A stretch of DNA of 26,417 nucleotides from an uncultured Bacteroidales bacterium (GTDB taxonomy: Bacteria; Bacteroidota; Bacteroidia; Bacteroidales; Paludibacteraceae). This document shows positions 19,035 to 26,391 of this stretch, piece by piece. Each line of letters begins with the position of its first letter. The stretch's first letter is position 1. Under the pieces are notes generated by a model that saw nothing but the letters and a program-made list of their open reading frames with translations, had not been told where the DNA came from and ran no database searches. Position numbers and translations under genes: made by a program. Where the stretch lies: contig CADCCH010000011.1 in NCBI GenBank assembly GCA_902799875.1, positions 1-26,417 on the forward strand. The letters run 5' to 3'.

Positions 19035-21097
19035 GACCGTTTTAATACCACGGCACTCCGTGCGGGCAGGTACATCTTAAGCCAGCCCTTACCGTCCTTG
19101 TCGTACAGCGGATCGTAGTTAGTGAAGTGCTCCACGCTGTCGTCCGCCAGACCGAAACCGGCAAACTCTTTGGCGTCCGTATTGAGCACCACTTGGTACT
19201 TACCGGAGGGCACGAGGATACCGTAATCATCGAAGGACTTCTGACCGTTCCAGTTGAAGATAAACAGCAGGTCACCACGGGAGTATGCTACCACCTGGTC
19301 ACCCTCATTGTCCGCCCACTTGAGCACCCACGGCAGGTGTTTGCCCACCATGTATTTCTTCTCCTCGGCCGTCGGATTCTGAGAGATGAGGTGCTTCTTG
19401 AGCAAATGGATCATCGCCTCGTCAAAACGGTTGAGGTCTGCGAAATAGTAGTTGGGGTTATCCACCAGATCCCATTGACGACGGGCGTACTTGCAGCTCC
19501 AGCCGTTACCCTCACGCGGGAAATCGATCCACTCCGGATGGCCGAATTCATTACCCATGAAGTTGAGGTAACCGCCGTTGATAGTAGAAGCGGTGATAAG
19601 ACGGATCATCTTATGCAGCGCCACGCCACGATCCACCATATAGGTCGAATGACCATGCTCGAAGTGCCAGTACATGTCCGCATCGATGAGACGGAAGATG
19701 ATGGTCTTATCGCCCACCAGCGCCTGGTCATGCGACTCGGCATAACTGATGGTCTTCTCGTCCTCACGACGGTTCGTCATCTCGTAGTAGATATGACCGG
19801 CTTTCCAGTCCTCGTCCTTGACCTCTTTGATATACTTGATCCAGAAATCAGGGATACCCATCGCCAGACGGTAGTCGAAGCCGACGCCACCGTCCTCAAA
19901 CGGACAAGCCAGACCCGGCATACCCGACATCTCTTCTGCAATCGAAATGCCGTCCGGTTTCACTTCGTGAATGACCTTATTGGCCAAAGTCAGGTACATC
20001 AGCGCATCACCGTCTACGTTGCCGCCGAAATAACTGTCATAACCGTTGAAGTCCTCACCCAGACCGTGGCTGAGATAAATCATCGAGGTCACGCCGTCAA
20101 AGCGGTAACCGTCGAAATCGTATTCATCCAACCAGAACTTACAGTTAGAGAGCAAGAAATGCAGCACTTCGTTCTTGCCGTAATTAAAGCAGAGCGAGTC
20201 CCAAGCCGGGTGCTCACGACGGGCACCGTCATGGAAATACTGGTAACCTGTACCATCGAAATTACCCAGACCCTCCAGTTCGTTCTTCACAGCGTGACTG
20301 TGTACGAGGTCCATGATGACCTTCATCCCGCGACCGTGCGCATCATCGATGAGGGCTTTGAGCTCATTCGGCGTACCGAAACGACTGCTGGCTGCAAAGA
20401 AATTGGATACATGGTAACCGAATGAACCGTAGTACGGGTGCTCCTGGATCGCCATGATCTGCACGCAGTTATATCCTAACTCCTGGATACGCGGCAGGAC
20501 GTTGATACGGAAATCTTCGTAACTGTTCACTTTCTCCTCCGCGGACGACATACCGATATGGCACTCGTAGATGAAGAGTCCGTCCTTACCTACTTTCTTT
20601 ACCTTCGCAGAGTTGCGGTGCTTCCACTCATATGGCTTTTCATCCCATACCTGGGCAGAGAATATCTTAGTCTGCTCGTCCTGCACTACGCGGCGCACGT
20701 AGGACGGGATACGCTCTCCGTAACCGCCGTTCCATTCTACCAACAGCTTATAGAGCTGCTCGTGCTTGATGGCTTTCTCCGGCAGTTTGGCTTCCCACAC
20801 ACCGTTGCCGACAGGTTGCAGACGATAGGCTTCGTCCTTGGTCCAGTTATTCATATCACCCTTGATATAAATAGCCGTTGCATTCGGTGCCCACTCACGC
20901 ATCACCCATCCTTCGGGCGTATGGTGCAAACCGAAATAGAGGTAACCGGTTGCCCACTCAGCCAAGGGTTGACCGCCGGTCAGCTCTTTTTCTTTATTGA
21001 CTGCGTAGTCATAACGTCCCTGCAGCGCGTATTCATACGGTTTCAAGTACGGATCACGCTCGATAATTCTCAGGTGTTTTTCTTTATTGGTAGCCAT
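19031..21097 (-). CDS. glgB: 1,4-alpha-glucan branching enzyme (GH13 with CBM48)
   Basis: Forms alpha-1,6 branches in glycogen. The 688-residue protein has an N-terminal CBM48 domain (about 50-150, WVMREWAPNATAIYIKGDMNNW) and a GH13 barrel. The expected nucleophile is D334 (GYRFDGVTSM), the acid/base E388 (SIAEEMSGMP) and the transition-state Asp D457 (ESHDQAL). A C-terminal all-beta domain ends VVLKRS. The IAEEMSGMP-type sequence resembles the eukaryote-like branching enzymes common in Bacteroidota rather than the E. coli type. The gene begins 12 nt after the YhcH-family gene and is probably cotranscribed with it. It supports cytoplasmic glycogen storage of glucose that the alpha-glucan locus could provide. 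Confidence 0.95.
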   Translation of the reverse strand: MATNKEKHLRIIERDPYLKPYEYALQGRYDYAVNKEKELTGGQPLAEWATGYLYFGLHHTPEGWVMREWAPNATAIYIKGDMNNWTKDEAYRLQPVGNGVWEAKLPEKAIKHEQLYKLLVEWNGGYGERIPSYVRRVVQDEQTKIFSAQVWDEKPYEWKHRNSAKVKKVGKDGLFIYECHIGMSSAEEKVNSYEDFRINVLPRIQELGYNCVQIMAIQEHPYYGSFGYHVSNFFAASSRFGTPNELKALIDDAHGRGMKVIMDLVHSHAVKNELEGLGNFDGTGYQYFHDGARREHPAWDSLCFNYGKNEVLHFLLSNCKFWLDEYDFDGYRFDGVTSMIYLSHGLGEDFNGYDSYFGGNVDGDALMYLTLANKVIHEVKPDGISIAEEMSGMPGLACPFEDGGVGFDYRLAMGIPDFWIKYIKEVKDEDWKAGHIYYEMTNRREDEKTISYAESHDQALVGDKTIIFRLIDADMYWHFEHGHSTYMVDRGVALHKMIRLITASTINGGYLNFMGNEFGHPEWIDFPREGNGWSCKYARRQWDLVDNPNYYFADLNRFDEAMIHLLKKHLISQNPTAEEKKYMVGKHLPWVLKWADNEGDQVVAYSRGDLLFIFNWNGQKSFDDYGILVPSGKYQVVLNTDAKEFAGFGLADDSVEHFTNYDPLYDKDGKGWLKMYLPARSAVVLKRS

Positions 21098-21109
21098 GGT
21101 ATAGATGAT

Positions 21110-21565
21110 TTATTGGTTTACACGTGCTTTGACAATGAGTTTGCGGTACTCCTTACCCGGCGCGATACCCGGTTGGTGCGCATCGGATGGGAAGAAGACT
21201 GCGAAATGACCGGCAGGAACGGTGAACTTAGCCGTTGCCTGGTCGCCATAAAACTCTACATCCTTACCCTCATCGTACTCTTGGGTGATTTCTTGGCAGT
21301 CCACTTGTGCCTTCCAGCCCATGATCTCATCATCACCCAGCGGGATCTGGATATCGAGATAATCCTTATGCGCCTCCATGCGGCATTTGGATTCCTCTTT
21401 ACCCTTGAAATCCAAAATGTTCACAAACAGGTCCTTGCCGTCCAGGTAGATCTTACATGCCGGCATCTCTTCGAGGTCATTGTCGTTGTAGAATTTCATG
21501 AATTCTTTCAGTCCCGGTACACTATCGTAATACCAGTCCGCATTCTCTAATTTGTCGAGTATCAT
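21110..21565 (-). CDS. YhcH/YjgK/YiaL (DUF386) family sugar-associated cupin protein
   Basis: From ATG 21565 the protein is 151 residues, the usual length for the family, beginning MILDKLENADWYY. The open frame extends upstream to 21652, but that would cross the promoter. Family-typical parts are the segment MEAHKDYLDIQIPLGDDE (63-80), the GWK segment, and VPAGHFAVFFPSDAHQPG (117-133), with candidate metal-binding H66, H120 and H130. YhcH proteins are beta-barrel cupins tied to sialic acid or other sugar catabolism; the exact reaction is uncertain. It is first in the operon with glgB and nagB. Confidence 0.88.
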   Translation of the reverse strand: MILDKLENADWYYDSVPGLKEFMKFYNDNDLEEMPACKIYLDGKDLFVNILDFKGKEESKCRMEAHKDYLDIQIPLGDDEIMGWKAQVDCQEITQEYDEGKDVEFYGDQATAKFTVPAGHFAVFFPSDAHQPGIAPGKEYRKLIVKARVNQ

Positions 21566-21586
21566 ATTATTACAGATTTTGCGGCG

Positions 21587-21618
21587 CAAAATTACAAAAA
21601 TATTTTGATATATGCAAA
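21587..21618 (-). promoter_or_regulatory. Promoter of the yhcH-glgB-nagB-cysS operon
   Basis: On the minus strand the -33 box TTTG is at 21618-21615 and the -7 box TAATTTTG at 21594-21587, spaced 20 nt. The -7 box is part of the palindrome TTTTGC-GGC-GCAAAA (21577-21591) that spans the inferred start. It overlaps the divergent promoter of the M13 peptidase. Confidence 0.75.
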
Positions 21619-21634
21619 TTTTTTTGTACCTTTG
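21604..21634 (+). promoter_or_regulatory. Promoter of the M13 peptidase gene
   Basis: The -33 box TTTG lies at 21604-21607 and the -7 box TACCTTTG at 21627-21634, spaced 19 nt. Its -33 region lies between the elements of the opposing promoter, so the two divergent promoters share about 15 bp and probably cannot be occupied together. Confidence 0.75.
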
Positions 21635-21668
21635 CAGTCGATTTTGCATCAATTAACAATTCAACTAT

Positions 21669-23684
21669 ATGAAAAAACTAATTTTTACGCTGACAGCTAT
21701 TATGCTTATGACTACAGCTTGTACAAAACAACAGACAACGGGTATTCATCCGGAGAACCTGGATACGACCGTTGTAGCCCAGAATGATTTTTACCAATTC
21801 GCCTGCGGCGGATGGATGGCGAACAACCCTTTGACGCCCGAATACAGTCGTTTCGGTTCCTTCGATAAACTCGGATTGCAGAACCTGGAGCAGGTGAACG
21901 GTCTGATTCAGGAGATTGCTGCGAAGAAGCACGAGCAGGGTTCGATTGCCCAGAAAATCGGGGATATGTATAACCTCGCTTTGGACACCGTACGTCGGGA
22001 TGCCGAAGGTATTGCACCGGTGCAACCGACCTTGGAGCAGATTGCCGCTATTTCGTCTCGCGAGGAGCTGAGTGCCATACTCGGTGCATCGATGGATTAT
22101 CAATTATGGGCAATGTACGTCGATGCGGATGCGATGAACAGTTCGATGAATATCCTCAATGAATACCAGGCCGGTTTCTCCTTAGGAGAAAAAGAGTACT
22201 ATCTGGACGAAGACGAGCACACCCGTTCGATCCGTGCGGCATACGTGGCGTACGTAGAGAAAATGTTCGGTTTATTTGGTTTTGACAAGGCAGCAGAACG
22301 CGCCCAAACGGTACTGCGCATGGAGACCCGTCTGGCCAAAGCCGCTTACTCGAATGTCGAACTTCGTGACCCGCAACGCAACTACAACAAGATGTCTATC
22401 GACGAGTTACAAGTGCTCGTTCCGCAGGTCGATTGGAAGACTTATTTTGCGGCGCTCGGTGTTGAGTTAGATAGCCTGTCTGTCGGTCAGATTCCTCATC
22501 TGCAGGAGGCCGGAAAGATGTTAGGAGACGAACCGTTAGAGGACCTGAAGACCTTGTTCAGTTGGCAAGTGATCGAAGGAGCAGCCTCCTACCTGACGAC
22601 GGAAATCTACATGACGAGTTTTGATTTCTACGGTCGTGTTCTATCCGGCACCCAAGAGCCGCGTCCGTTGTGGAAACGTGCGGTAGGTATCGTGAACGGC
22701 ACGCTTGGTGAGGCGGTAGGACAGATGTACGTAGCGAAATATTTCCCTGAGGAGAATAAGGAACGTATGCTCGCGCTCGTGCATAACCTGCAACGCGCGT
22801 TAGGTATCCGTATTGAGAACCTGGCATGGATGTCGCGCGAGACCAAAGACAAGGCCTTGGAGAAACTGAACGCCATGACCATCAAGATCGGTTATCCGGA
22901 CGAATGGCGCGATTACAATAAGCTCGATATCAATGCCGAAGACACCTATTATGCCAACCTCCAACGGGCGGCTAAGTTCGAACAGGAGTACAGTCTGAGT
23001 TACCTCGGTAAGCCGGTGGATAAGAAAAAATGGTACATGACCCCGCAGACGGTGAATGCGTACTATAATCCCTCGAGCAACGAGATCTGTTTCCCCGCCG
23101 GTATTCTGCAGTATCCGTTCTTCGACATGAGTGCGGACGATGCGTTCAACTACGGCGCCATCGGTGTGGTGATCGGACATGAGATGACGCACGGTTTCGA
23201 TGATCAGGGTTGCCAGTTTGACAAGGACGGAAACATGGCTAACTGGTGGACGGCCGAAGATAAAGCGGCCTTCGATGCCCGCACCAAAGTGATGGAAGAG
23301 GCGTTCAATAAGATCGAGGTAGCACCCGGTGTACACGCCAACGGTGCCTTCACGCTCGGTGAGAACATCGCGGACCACGGTGGTCTGCAGGTGTCGTACC
23401 TGGCCTTCACGCTCAATGAAGAGGCAAAAGCAGAGAAAGATCGTCTGCAGACACGCGACGGCTTTACACCGGCTCAACGTTTCTTCTTGGCATACGCGAA
23501 TGTATGGGCAGGTAACATCCGTCCGGAGGAGATCCTGCAACGTACGAAGAGTGATCCTCACTCGTTGGGCAGATGGCGTGTGAACGGTGCATTACCGCAG
23601 ATCAACGCCTGGTACGAAGCCTGGAACGTGACGGAAGAGAGTCCGATGTACATAAAACCAGATGAAAGGGTTTCCATCTGGTAG
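21669..23684 (+). CDS. pepO: M13 family (neprilysin/PepO-like) zinc endopeptidase, lipoprotein
   Basis: The 671-residue periplasmic or surface lipoprotein (signal MKKLIFTLTAIMLMTTAC) belongs to metallopeptidase family M13, which cleaves short peptides. The zinc site is HEMTH (504-508, catalytic E505) with third ligand E565 in GENIADHGG. The substrate-binding NAYYNP (463-468) and the long N-terminal helical lid domain (about 38-400) are present. The protein ends DERVSIW, the typical aromatic family C-terminus. It is a single-gene transcription unit with a strong terminator just downstream. The gene symbol follows the common bacterial name; the family assignment is firmer than the symbol. Confidence 0.93.
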   Translation: MKKLIFTLTAIMLMTTACTKQQTTGIHPENLDTTVVAQNDFYQFACGGWMANNPLTPEYSRFGSFDKLGLQNLEQVNGLIQEIAAKKHEQGSIAQKIGDMYNLALDTVRRDAEGIAPVQPTLEQIAAISSREELSAILGASMDYQLWAMYVDADAMNSSMNILNEYQAGFSLGEKEYYLDEDEHTRSIRAAYVAYVEKMFGLFGFDKAAERAQTVLRMETRLAKAAYSNVELRDPQRNYNKMSIDELQVLVPQVDWKTYFAALGVELDSLSVGQIPHLQEAGKMLGDEPLEDLKTLFSWQVIEGAASYLTTEIYMTSFDFYGRVLSGTQEPRPLWKRAVGIVNGTLGEAVGQMYVAKYFPEENKERMLALVHNLQRALGIRIENLAWMSRETKDKALEKLNAMTIKIGYPDEWRDYNKLDINAEDTYYANLQRAAKFEQEYSLSYLGKPVDKKKWYMTPQTVNAYYNPSSNEICFPAGILQYPFFDMSADDAFNYGAIGVVIGHEMTHGFDDQGCQFDKDGNMANWWTAEDKAAFDARTKVMEEAFNKIEVAPGVHANGAFTLGENIADHGGLQVSYLAFTLNEEAKAEKDRLQTRDGFTPAQRFFLAYANVWAGNIRPEEILQRTKSDPHSLGRWRVNGALPQINAWYEAWNVTEESPMYIKPDERVSIW

Positions 23685-23702
23685 TGTAAGGTGTATAAAA
23701 GA

Positions 23703-23733
23703 AAAGTCCGCGAAATGCGGACTTTCTTTTTTT
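23703..23733. terminator. Bidirectional intrinsic terminator between the M13 peptidase gene and hinT
   Basis: AAAGTCCGC (23703-23711), loop GAAAT and GCGGACTTT (23717-23725) form a perfect 9-bp stem followed by CTTTTTTT on the plus strand. On the minus strand the stem is followed by an interrupted T run (TTTTCTTTT), so it can serve both convergent units. It overlaps the hinT stop codon by two bases. Confidence 0.9.
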
Positions 23734-24139
23734 AGAGTTTCTCAATTGCTTCGGCGATCGAGTTGGCGATGAAAGCCATCTCTTCGGACGGGAGCGAGAG
23801 TTTGGGATTGGAGAAGAGCATATCTTTCTCGTGGTTCATCGGAACGAGGTGGATATGTACATGGTTCACCTCCATGCCCAGGACAGCAACGCCGACACGT
23901 TTGCAACCTGTAGCGGCTTTGATACCGCGGGCTACTTTGGCAGCAAACACCATGAGGTCTCGCAGCTGTTCGTCCGTGAGGTCAAAGATATAATCTGCCT
24001 CCGGCTCGGCCAATTTCGGGATGACCAGCGTATGACCTTTAGTCAGCGGGTTGATATCCAAAAAAGCGTAGTGCTTATCGTCCTCCGCTACTTTGTAACT
24101 CGGGATCTCACCTTTGATGATGCGGGTAAAGAGTGTCAT
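23732..24139 (-). CDS. hinT: HIT (histidine triad) family nucleotide hydrolase
   Basis: The 135-residue protein of the HinT branch hydrolyses AMP-linked phosphoramidates. The triad HVHIHLVP gives H93, H95 and H97, and the N-terminal FTRIIKGEIPSYKV and FLDINPLTKGHTLVIPK segments are typical. The start overlaps the greA stop as ATGA (24139-24136), so translation is probably coupled. It is the last gene of the small gene-greA-hinT operon. Confidence 0.95.
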   Translation of the reverse strand: MTLFTRIIKGEIPSYKVAEDDKHYAFLDINPLTKGHTLVIPKLAEPEADYIFDLTDEQLRDLMVFAAKVARGIKAATGCKRVGVAVLGMEVNHVHIHLVPMNHEKDMLFSNPKLSLPSEEMAFIANSIAEAIEKL

Positions 24140-24603
24140 ATCGAAATCTCCAAAATTTCCAGTTTCATTACTCCTGCAGGCACTTGGATCTCAGCGATCT
24201 CACCCACTTTTTTACCCATCAGACCCTTTGCGATCGGGGTGGTGACGGAGATCTTACCTTCGGCTAAGTTGGCTTCCCCTTCGGTAACGAGATGGAAAGT
24301 TTTCTCCATGCCGTTGGGCATGCGTACGCGCACTTTGGTCAGGATCTGCACCTCGTCGGTTTTGATGTCCGCTACGTCCAAAATGCGGGCTTCCGCCAGA
24401 CGTGCTTTCATCAATGCGATCTTTGTTTCCAACACACCCTGTGCCTCTTTGGCGGCGTCATACTCTGCGTTCTCGCTCAAATCACCCTTCTCGCGTGCTT
24501 CCGCGATAGCGGCAATGATACGTGGGCGCTCCACCGTCTCCAACTGCTGGATCTCCTCTTTTAATTTTTTCAGACCTTCTTCGGTCATGTACGTTACTGC
24601 CAT
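24136..24603 (-). CDS. greA: Transcription elongation factor GreA
   Basis: Stimulates transcript cleavage by backtracked RNA polymerase. The 155-residue protein has the N-terminal coiled coil with the acidic tip motif GDLSENAEYDAAKE (40-53, D41 and E44) that reaches into the polymerase secondary channel. Its C-terminal FKBP-like domain contains ISVTTPIAKGLMGKKVGE. Length matches the family. It follows a 34-codon gene across a spacer of A/T-rich heptamer repeats and has no promoter of its own that I can see. Confidence 0.97.
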   Translation of the reverse strand: MAVTYMTEEGLKKLKEEIQQLETVERPRIIAAIAEAREKGDLSENAEYDAAKEAQGVLETKIALMKARLAEARILDVADIKTDEVQILTKVRVRMPNGMEKTFHLVTEGEANLAEGKISVTTPIAKGLMGKKVGEIAEIQVPAGVMKLEILEISI

Positions 24604-24613
24604 AATATATATA

Positions 24614-24634
24614 AAATTTCAAATTTCAAATTTA
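24614..24634 (-). repeat. Three heptamers between the small gene and greA
   Basis: On the plus strand AAATTTC, AAATTTC and AAATTTA are in tandem. The last contains the stop codon of the 34-codon gene (24634-24632 on the minus strand), so this array also starts at an upstream stop codon. Confidence 0.7.
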
Positions 24635-24736
24635 ATATTTCCTATTCAGGATCTCGCTGGCGATGATGGCTTTGCGCACCTCTTCCGCATCCGTCAAATC
24701 CGGAACAAGCGAGTTATTTTTGGTCTCTTCCATCAT
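24632..24736 (-). CDS. Small 34-residue acidic protein upstream of greA, function unknown
   Basis: An ATG at 24736 (with another directly after it) opens 34 codons ending TAA at 24632. The product begins MMEETKNNSLVPDLTDAEE and ends VRKAIIASEILNRKY. It has an acidic N-terminal half and an amphipathic, probably helical C-terminal half. Its place between a promoter-leader unit and greA, on the same strand and 28 nt from the greA start, supports translation. I do not recognise the family. The start codon lies directly after a U-rich tract that follows the leader structure, so its expression may be gated by that structure. Confidence 0.6.
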   Translation of the reverse strand: MMEETKNNSLVPDLTDAEEVRKAIIASEILNRKY

Positions 24737-24750
24737 AAAAAAAATAATAA

Positions 24751-24812
24751 GGCTGTAAGCCCATTCGCGGTTTTTGTTTAAAAACGAAAGGAAACTTCAC
24801 AGCCTCCTTTCG
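24751..24812 (-). promoter_or_regulatory. Structured 5' leader of the greA operon (candidate attenuator or pseudoknot)
   Basis: On the minus strand helix A pairs CGAAAGGA (24812-24805) with TCCTTTCG (24792-24785) around a 12-nt loop. That loop contains GGCTGTGAAG (24804-24795), which can also pair with CTTACAGCC (24759-24751), nine pairs with one bulge (helix B). The two helices either compete or form an H-type pseudoknot. An A/T-rich tract ending in eight T residues follows helix B and runs to the start codon of the 34-codon gene, so helix B resembles an intrinsic terminator. I cannot match this to a known riboswitch or leader family. Pairing is seen in the sequence; regulation is inferred. 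Confidence 0.5.
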
Positions 24813-24816
24813 CCAT
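24778..24816 (-). CDS. Possible 12-residue leader peptide
   Basis: ATG 24816 opens MAKGGCEVSFRF and stops at TAA (24780-24778). The ORF covers both arms of helix A and the 5' arm of helix B of the leader structure, so a translating or stalled ribosome would change which helix forms. It is very short, and translation is not proven. Confidence 0.35.
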   Translation of the reverse strand: MAKGGCEVSFRF

Positions 24817-24856
24817 TAAACCTAAACCTTAACTATGAAAATTTTTATTTTCAGTG

Positions 24857-24888
24857 CAAAAGTACTGCTTTTATTTCATATATCCAAA
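24857..24888 (-). promoter_or_regulatory. Promoter of the small gene-greA-hinT operon
   Basis: On the minus strand the -33 box TTTG is at 24888-24885 and the -7 box TACTTTTG at 24864-24857, spaced 20 nt. The -33 box sits inside a near-perfect palindrome, CCAAAT-T-ATTTGG (24884-24896), a possible operator. The inferred start near 24850 gives a leader of about 115 nt, unusually long for this window. Confidence 0.75.
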
Positions 24889-24932
24889 TTATTTGGCAAA
24901 AAAGTGCAAAAATTCTTCATTTTTACGCCAAA

Positions 24933-26231
24933 TCAGACAATTTCGCCCTTCAAAGTGGCAGCAGTAGCCTCCAAAACACGTACCTGCACGAGATCACCTA
25001 TCTTCTGGTCCGTACGCGGGAATACGACTGTTTTGTACTGCTCCGTACGACCGAACATATCGTCGTGACTGCGTTTGGAGAATCCCTCTACGAGCACCTC
25101 GACCGTCTTACCAATCTCGCGTTGATTGGACTCCAACGAGAGTTGGTTCTGCAGTGCAATAATCTCATTGAGACGCCGGATCTTCTCCTCTTCGGGTATA
25201 TTATCCGGCAGGTGCTTATGCGCGTACGTGCCCGGGCGTTCCGAATACTTAAACATAAACGCGGAGTCAAAACCCACCTCGCGCATCAGACTCAGGGTCT
25301 GGGCGTGATCTTCGAGTGTCTCATCGTGGAAACCGCAGAAGATATCGGTACTGATAGCAGCAGTCGGCAGGATCCGACGAATGGCGGCAATACGGTCCAA
25401 ATACCACGCGCGGGTGTACTTACGGTTCATCAGTTTGAGGATATGATCCGAACCCGACTGAACCGCCAGATGGATGAACTTACAGAGGTTCTTATGGCGA
25501 CTGATGGCCTCGAGGGTCTTATCGCTCATGTCCTTCGGATGAGAGGTCGTGAAACGGATACGCATATCGGGTACAGCCTCAGCTACAAGCTCCAACAGGT
25601 CCGCAAAATCCACAACCGAACCGTCTTCGCGTACGAACTTATAGGAATTGACGTTTTGTCCGAGCAGGGTCACTTCTTTGTACCCCTTGGCCTGGAGATC
25701 GCGCACCTCATTGAGAATGGACTCCACGTCCCTACTCCGTTCGCGACCGCGGGTGTAAGGCACCACGCAATAGGAGCAGAAATTATTGCAGCCACGCATG
25801 ATGGACACAAAGCCAGAGATAGAGCGACCGATACGTGCCGGGATAATCTGCCGATACGTCTCGGTGGTACTGAGCGCCACATTCATGGCCTTATGTCCCT
25901 GTTCGCATTGCGCTAACAGATTCGGGATATCCAGGTATGCATCCGGTCCGGCTACAAAATCCACATCGTACTCATCGATCAGTTCCTGTCCCATGCGTTC
26001 CGCCATACAACCGATGACGCCAACAATCGCTTTGGTCTTGAGTGCCTGCAGACGATGAATAACCTTCTGTTCGGCATTGTCACGGATCGAACAGGTGTTG
26101 AGTAAGATGATATCGGCCTCGTCGATGGACTCCGTCAACTGCGCGTCCGTCGTCTCTAAGATAGCTGCCACCACCTCGCTGTCCGCCACGTTCATTTGGC
26201 ATCCGTATGTCTCAATATAGAATTTTTTCAT
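24933..26231 (-). CDS. miaB: tRNA-2-methylthio-N6-dimethylallyladenosine synthase MiaB
   Basis: Radical SAM methylthiotransferase that modifies A37 of tRNAs reading UNN codons. From ATG 26231 the protein is 432 residues beginning MKKFYIETYGCQMN. Three N-terminal cysteines (C11, C47, C75) hold the auxiliary cluster. The radical SAM motif is C148-x3-C152-x2-C155 (GCNNFCSYC), followed by VPYTRGRERSR. A C-terminal TRAM domain covers about 365-432. The frame stays open upstream to 26393, but that part is antisense to the tRNA gene and is rejected as coding. No clear promoter was found. It is divergent from tRNA-Pro. Confidence 0.95.
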   Translation of the reverse strand: MKKFYIETYGCQMNVADSEVVAAILETTDAQLTESIDEADIILLNTCSIRDNAEQKVIHRLQALKTKAIVGVIGCMAERMGQELIDEYDVDFVAGPDAYLDIPNLLAQCEQGHKAMNVALSTTETYRQIIPARIGRSISGFVSIMRGCNNFCSYCVVPYTRGRERSRDVESILNEVRDLQAKGYKEVTLLGQNVNSYKFVREDGSVVDFADLLELVAEAVPDMRIRFTTSHPKDMSDKTLEAISRHKNLCKFIHLAVQSGSDHILKLMNRKYTRAWYLDRIAAIRRILPTAAISTDIFCGFHDETLEDHAQTLSLMREVGFDSAFMFKYSERPGTYAHKHLPDNIPEEEKIRRLNEIIALQNQLSLESNQREIGKTVEVLVEGFSKRSHDDMFGRTEQYKTVVFPRTDQKIGDLVQVRVLEATAATLKGEIV

Positions 26232-26258
26232 TATTTTCGTCAAAAAAAGTGCAATAAA

Positions 26259-26290
26259 TTTGCGTATATCAAAATTTTGTAGTACCTTTG
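26259..26290 (+). promoter_or_regulatory. Promoter of the tRNA-Pro gene
   Basis: The -33 box TTTG (26259-26262) and -7 box TACCTTTG (26283-26290) are spaced 20 nt. The inferred start near 26297 leaves a leader of about 20 nt before the mature tRNA. Confidence 0.8.
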
Positions 26291-26292
26291 CA

Positions 26293-26320
26293 CCCGCTTT
26301 CGAAAAAATCGAAAGACGGG
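26293..26320 (+). promoter_or_regulatory. Hairpin in the pre-tRNA leader that overlaps the acceptor strand
   Basis: CTTTCG (26297-26302) pairs with CGAAAG (26310-26315) around an A-rich loop. CCCG (26293-26296) can extend the stem by pairing with CGGG, the first four bases of the mature tRNA (26317-26320), around a bulged A. If transcription starts near 26297, only the six-pair stem is present. The structure would affect RNase P access; this is inference. Confidence 0.45.
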
Positions 26321-26390
26321 GAGTGGCGCAGCCCGGTAGCGCAACGGTCTGGGGGACCGGAGGTCGCGTGTTCGAATCACGTCTCCCCGA
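26317..26390 (+). tRNA. tRNA-Pro (anticodon GGG)
   Basis: The 74-nt gene has acceptor arms CGGGGAG (26317-26323) and CTCCCCG (26383-26389) with discriminator A. The D arm contains CCCGGTAGCG. The anticodon loop CTGGGGG gives anticodon GGG, and the T arm contains GTTCGAATC. The 3' CCA is not encoded (CAAG follows the discriminator), so a CCA-adding enzyme is needed. GGG reads the proline codons CCC and CCU. Confidence 0.93.
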
Positions 26391-26391
26391 C

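Noticed and set aside
19127..20425. Long plus-strand open frame of over 400 codons opposite glgB
   Set aside because: It is a codon-composition shadow of glgB, which has all catalytic motifs. The antisense product resembles no protein family and lacks a promoter. The same applies to long antisense frames opposite the GH97, GH66 and SusE/F-like genes.
23657..23682. Hairpin in the last codons of the M13 peptidase gene as a terminator
   Set aside because: The arms ACCAGATG and CATCTGGT do pair, but they encode the conserved C-terminus and no T run follows. The real terminator is at 23703-23733.
24751..24816. Known riboswitch (preQ1-, SAM- or similar pseudoknot class)
   Set aside because: The pseudoknot-like geometry invites comparison, but I see none of the conserved core sequences of described classes, and the downstream genes do not fit their ligands.
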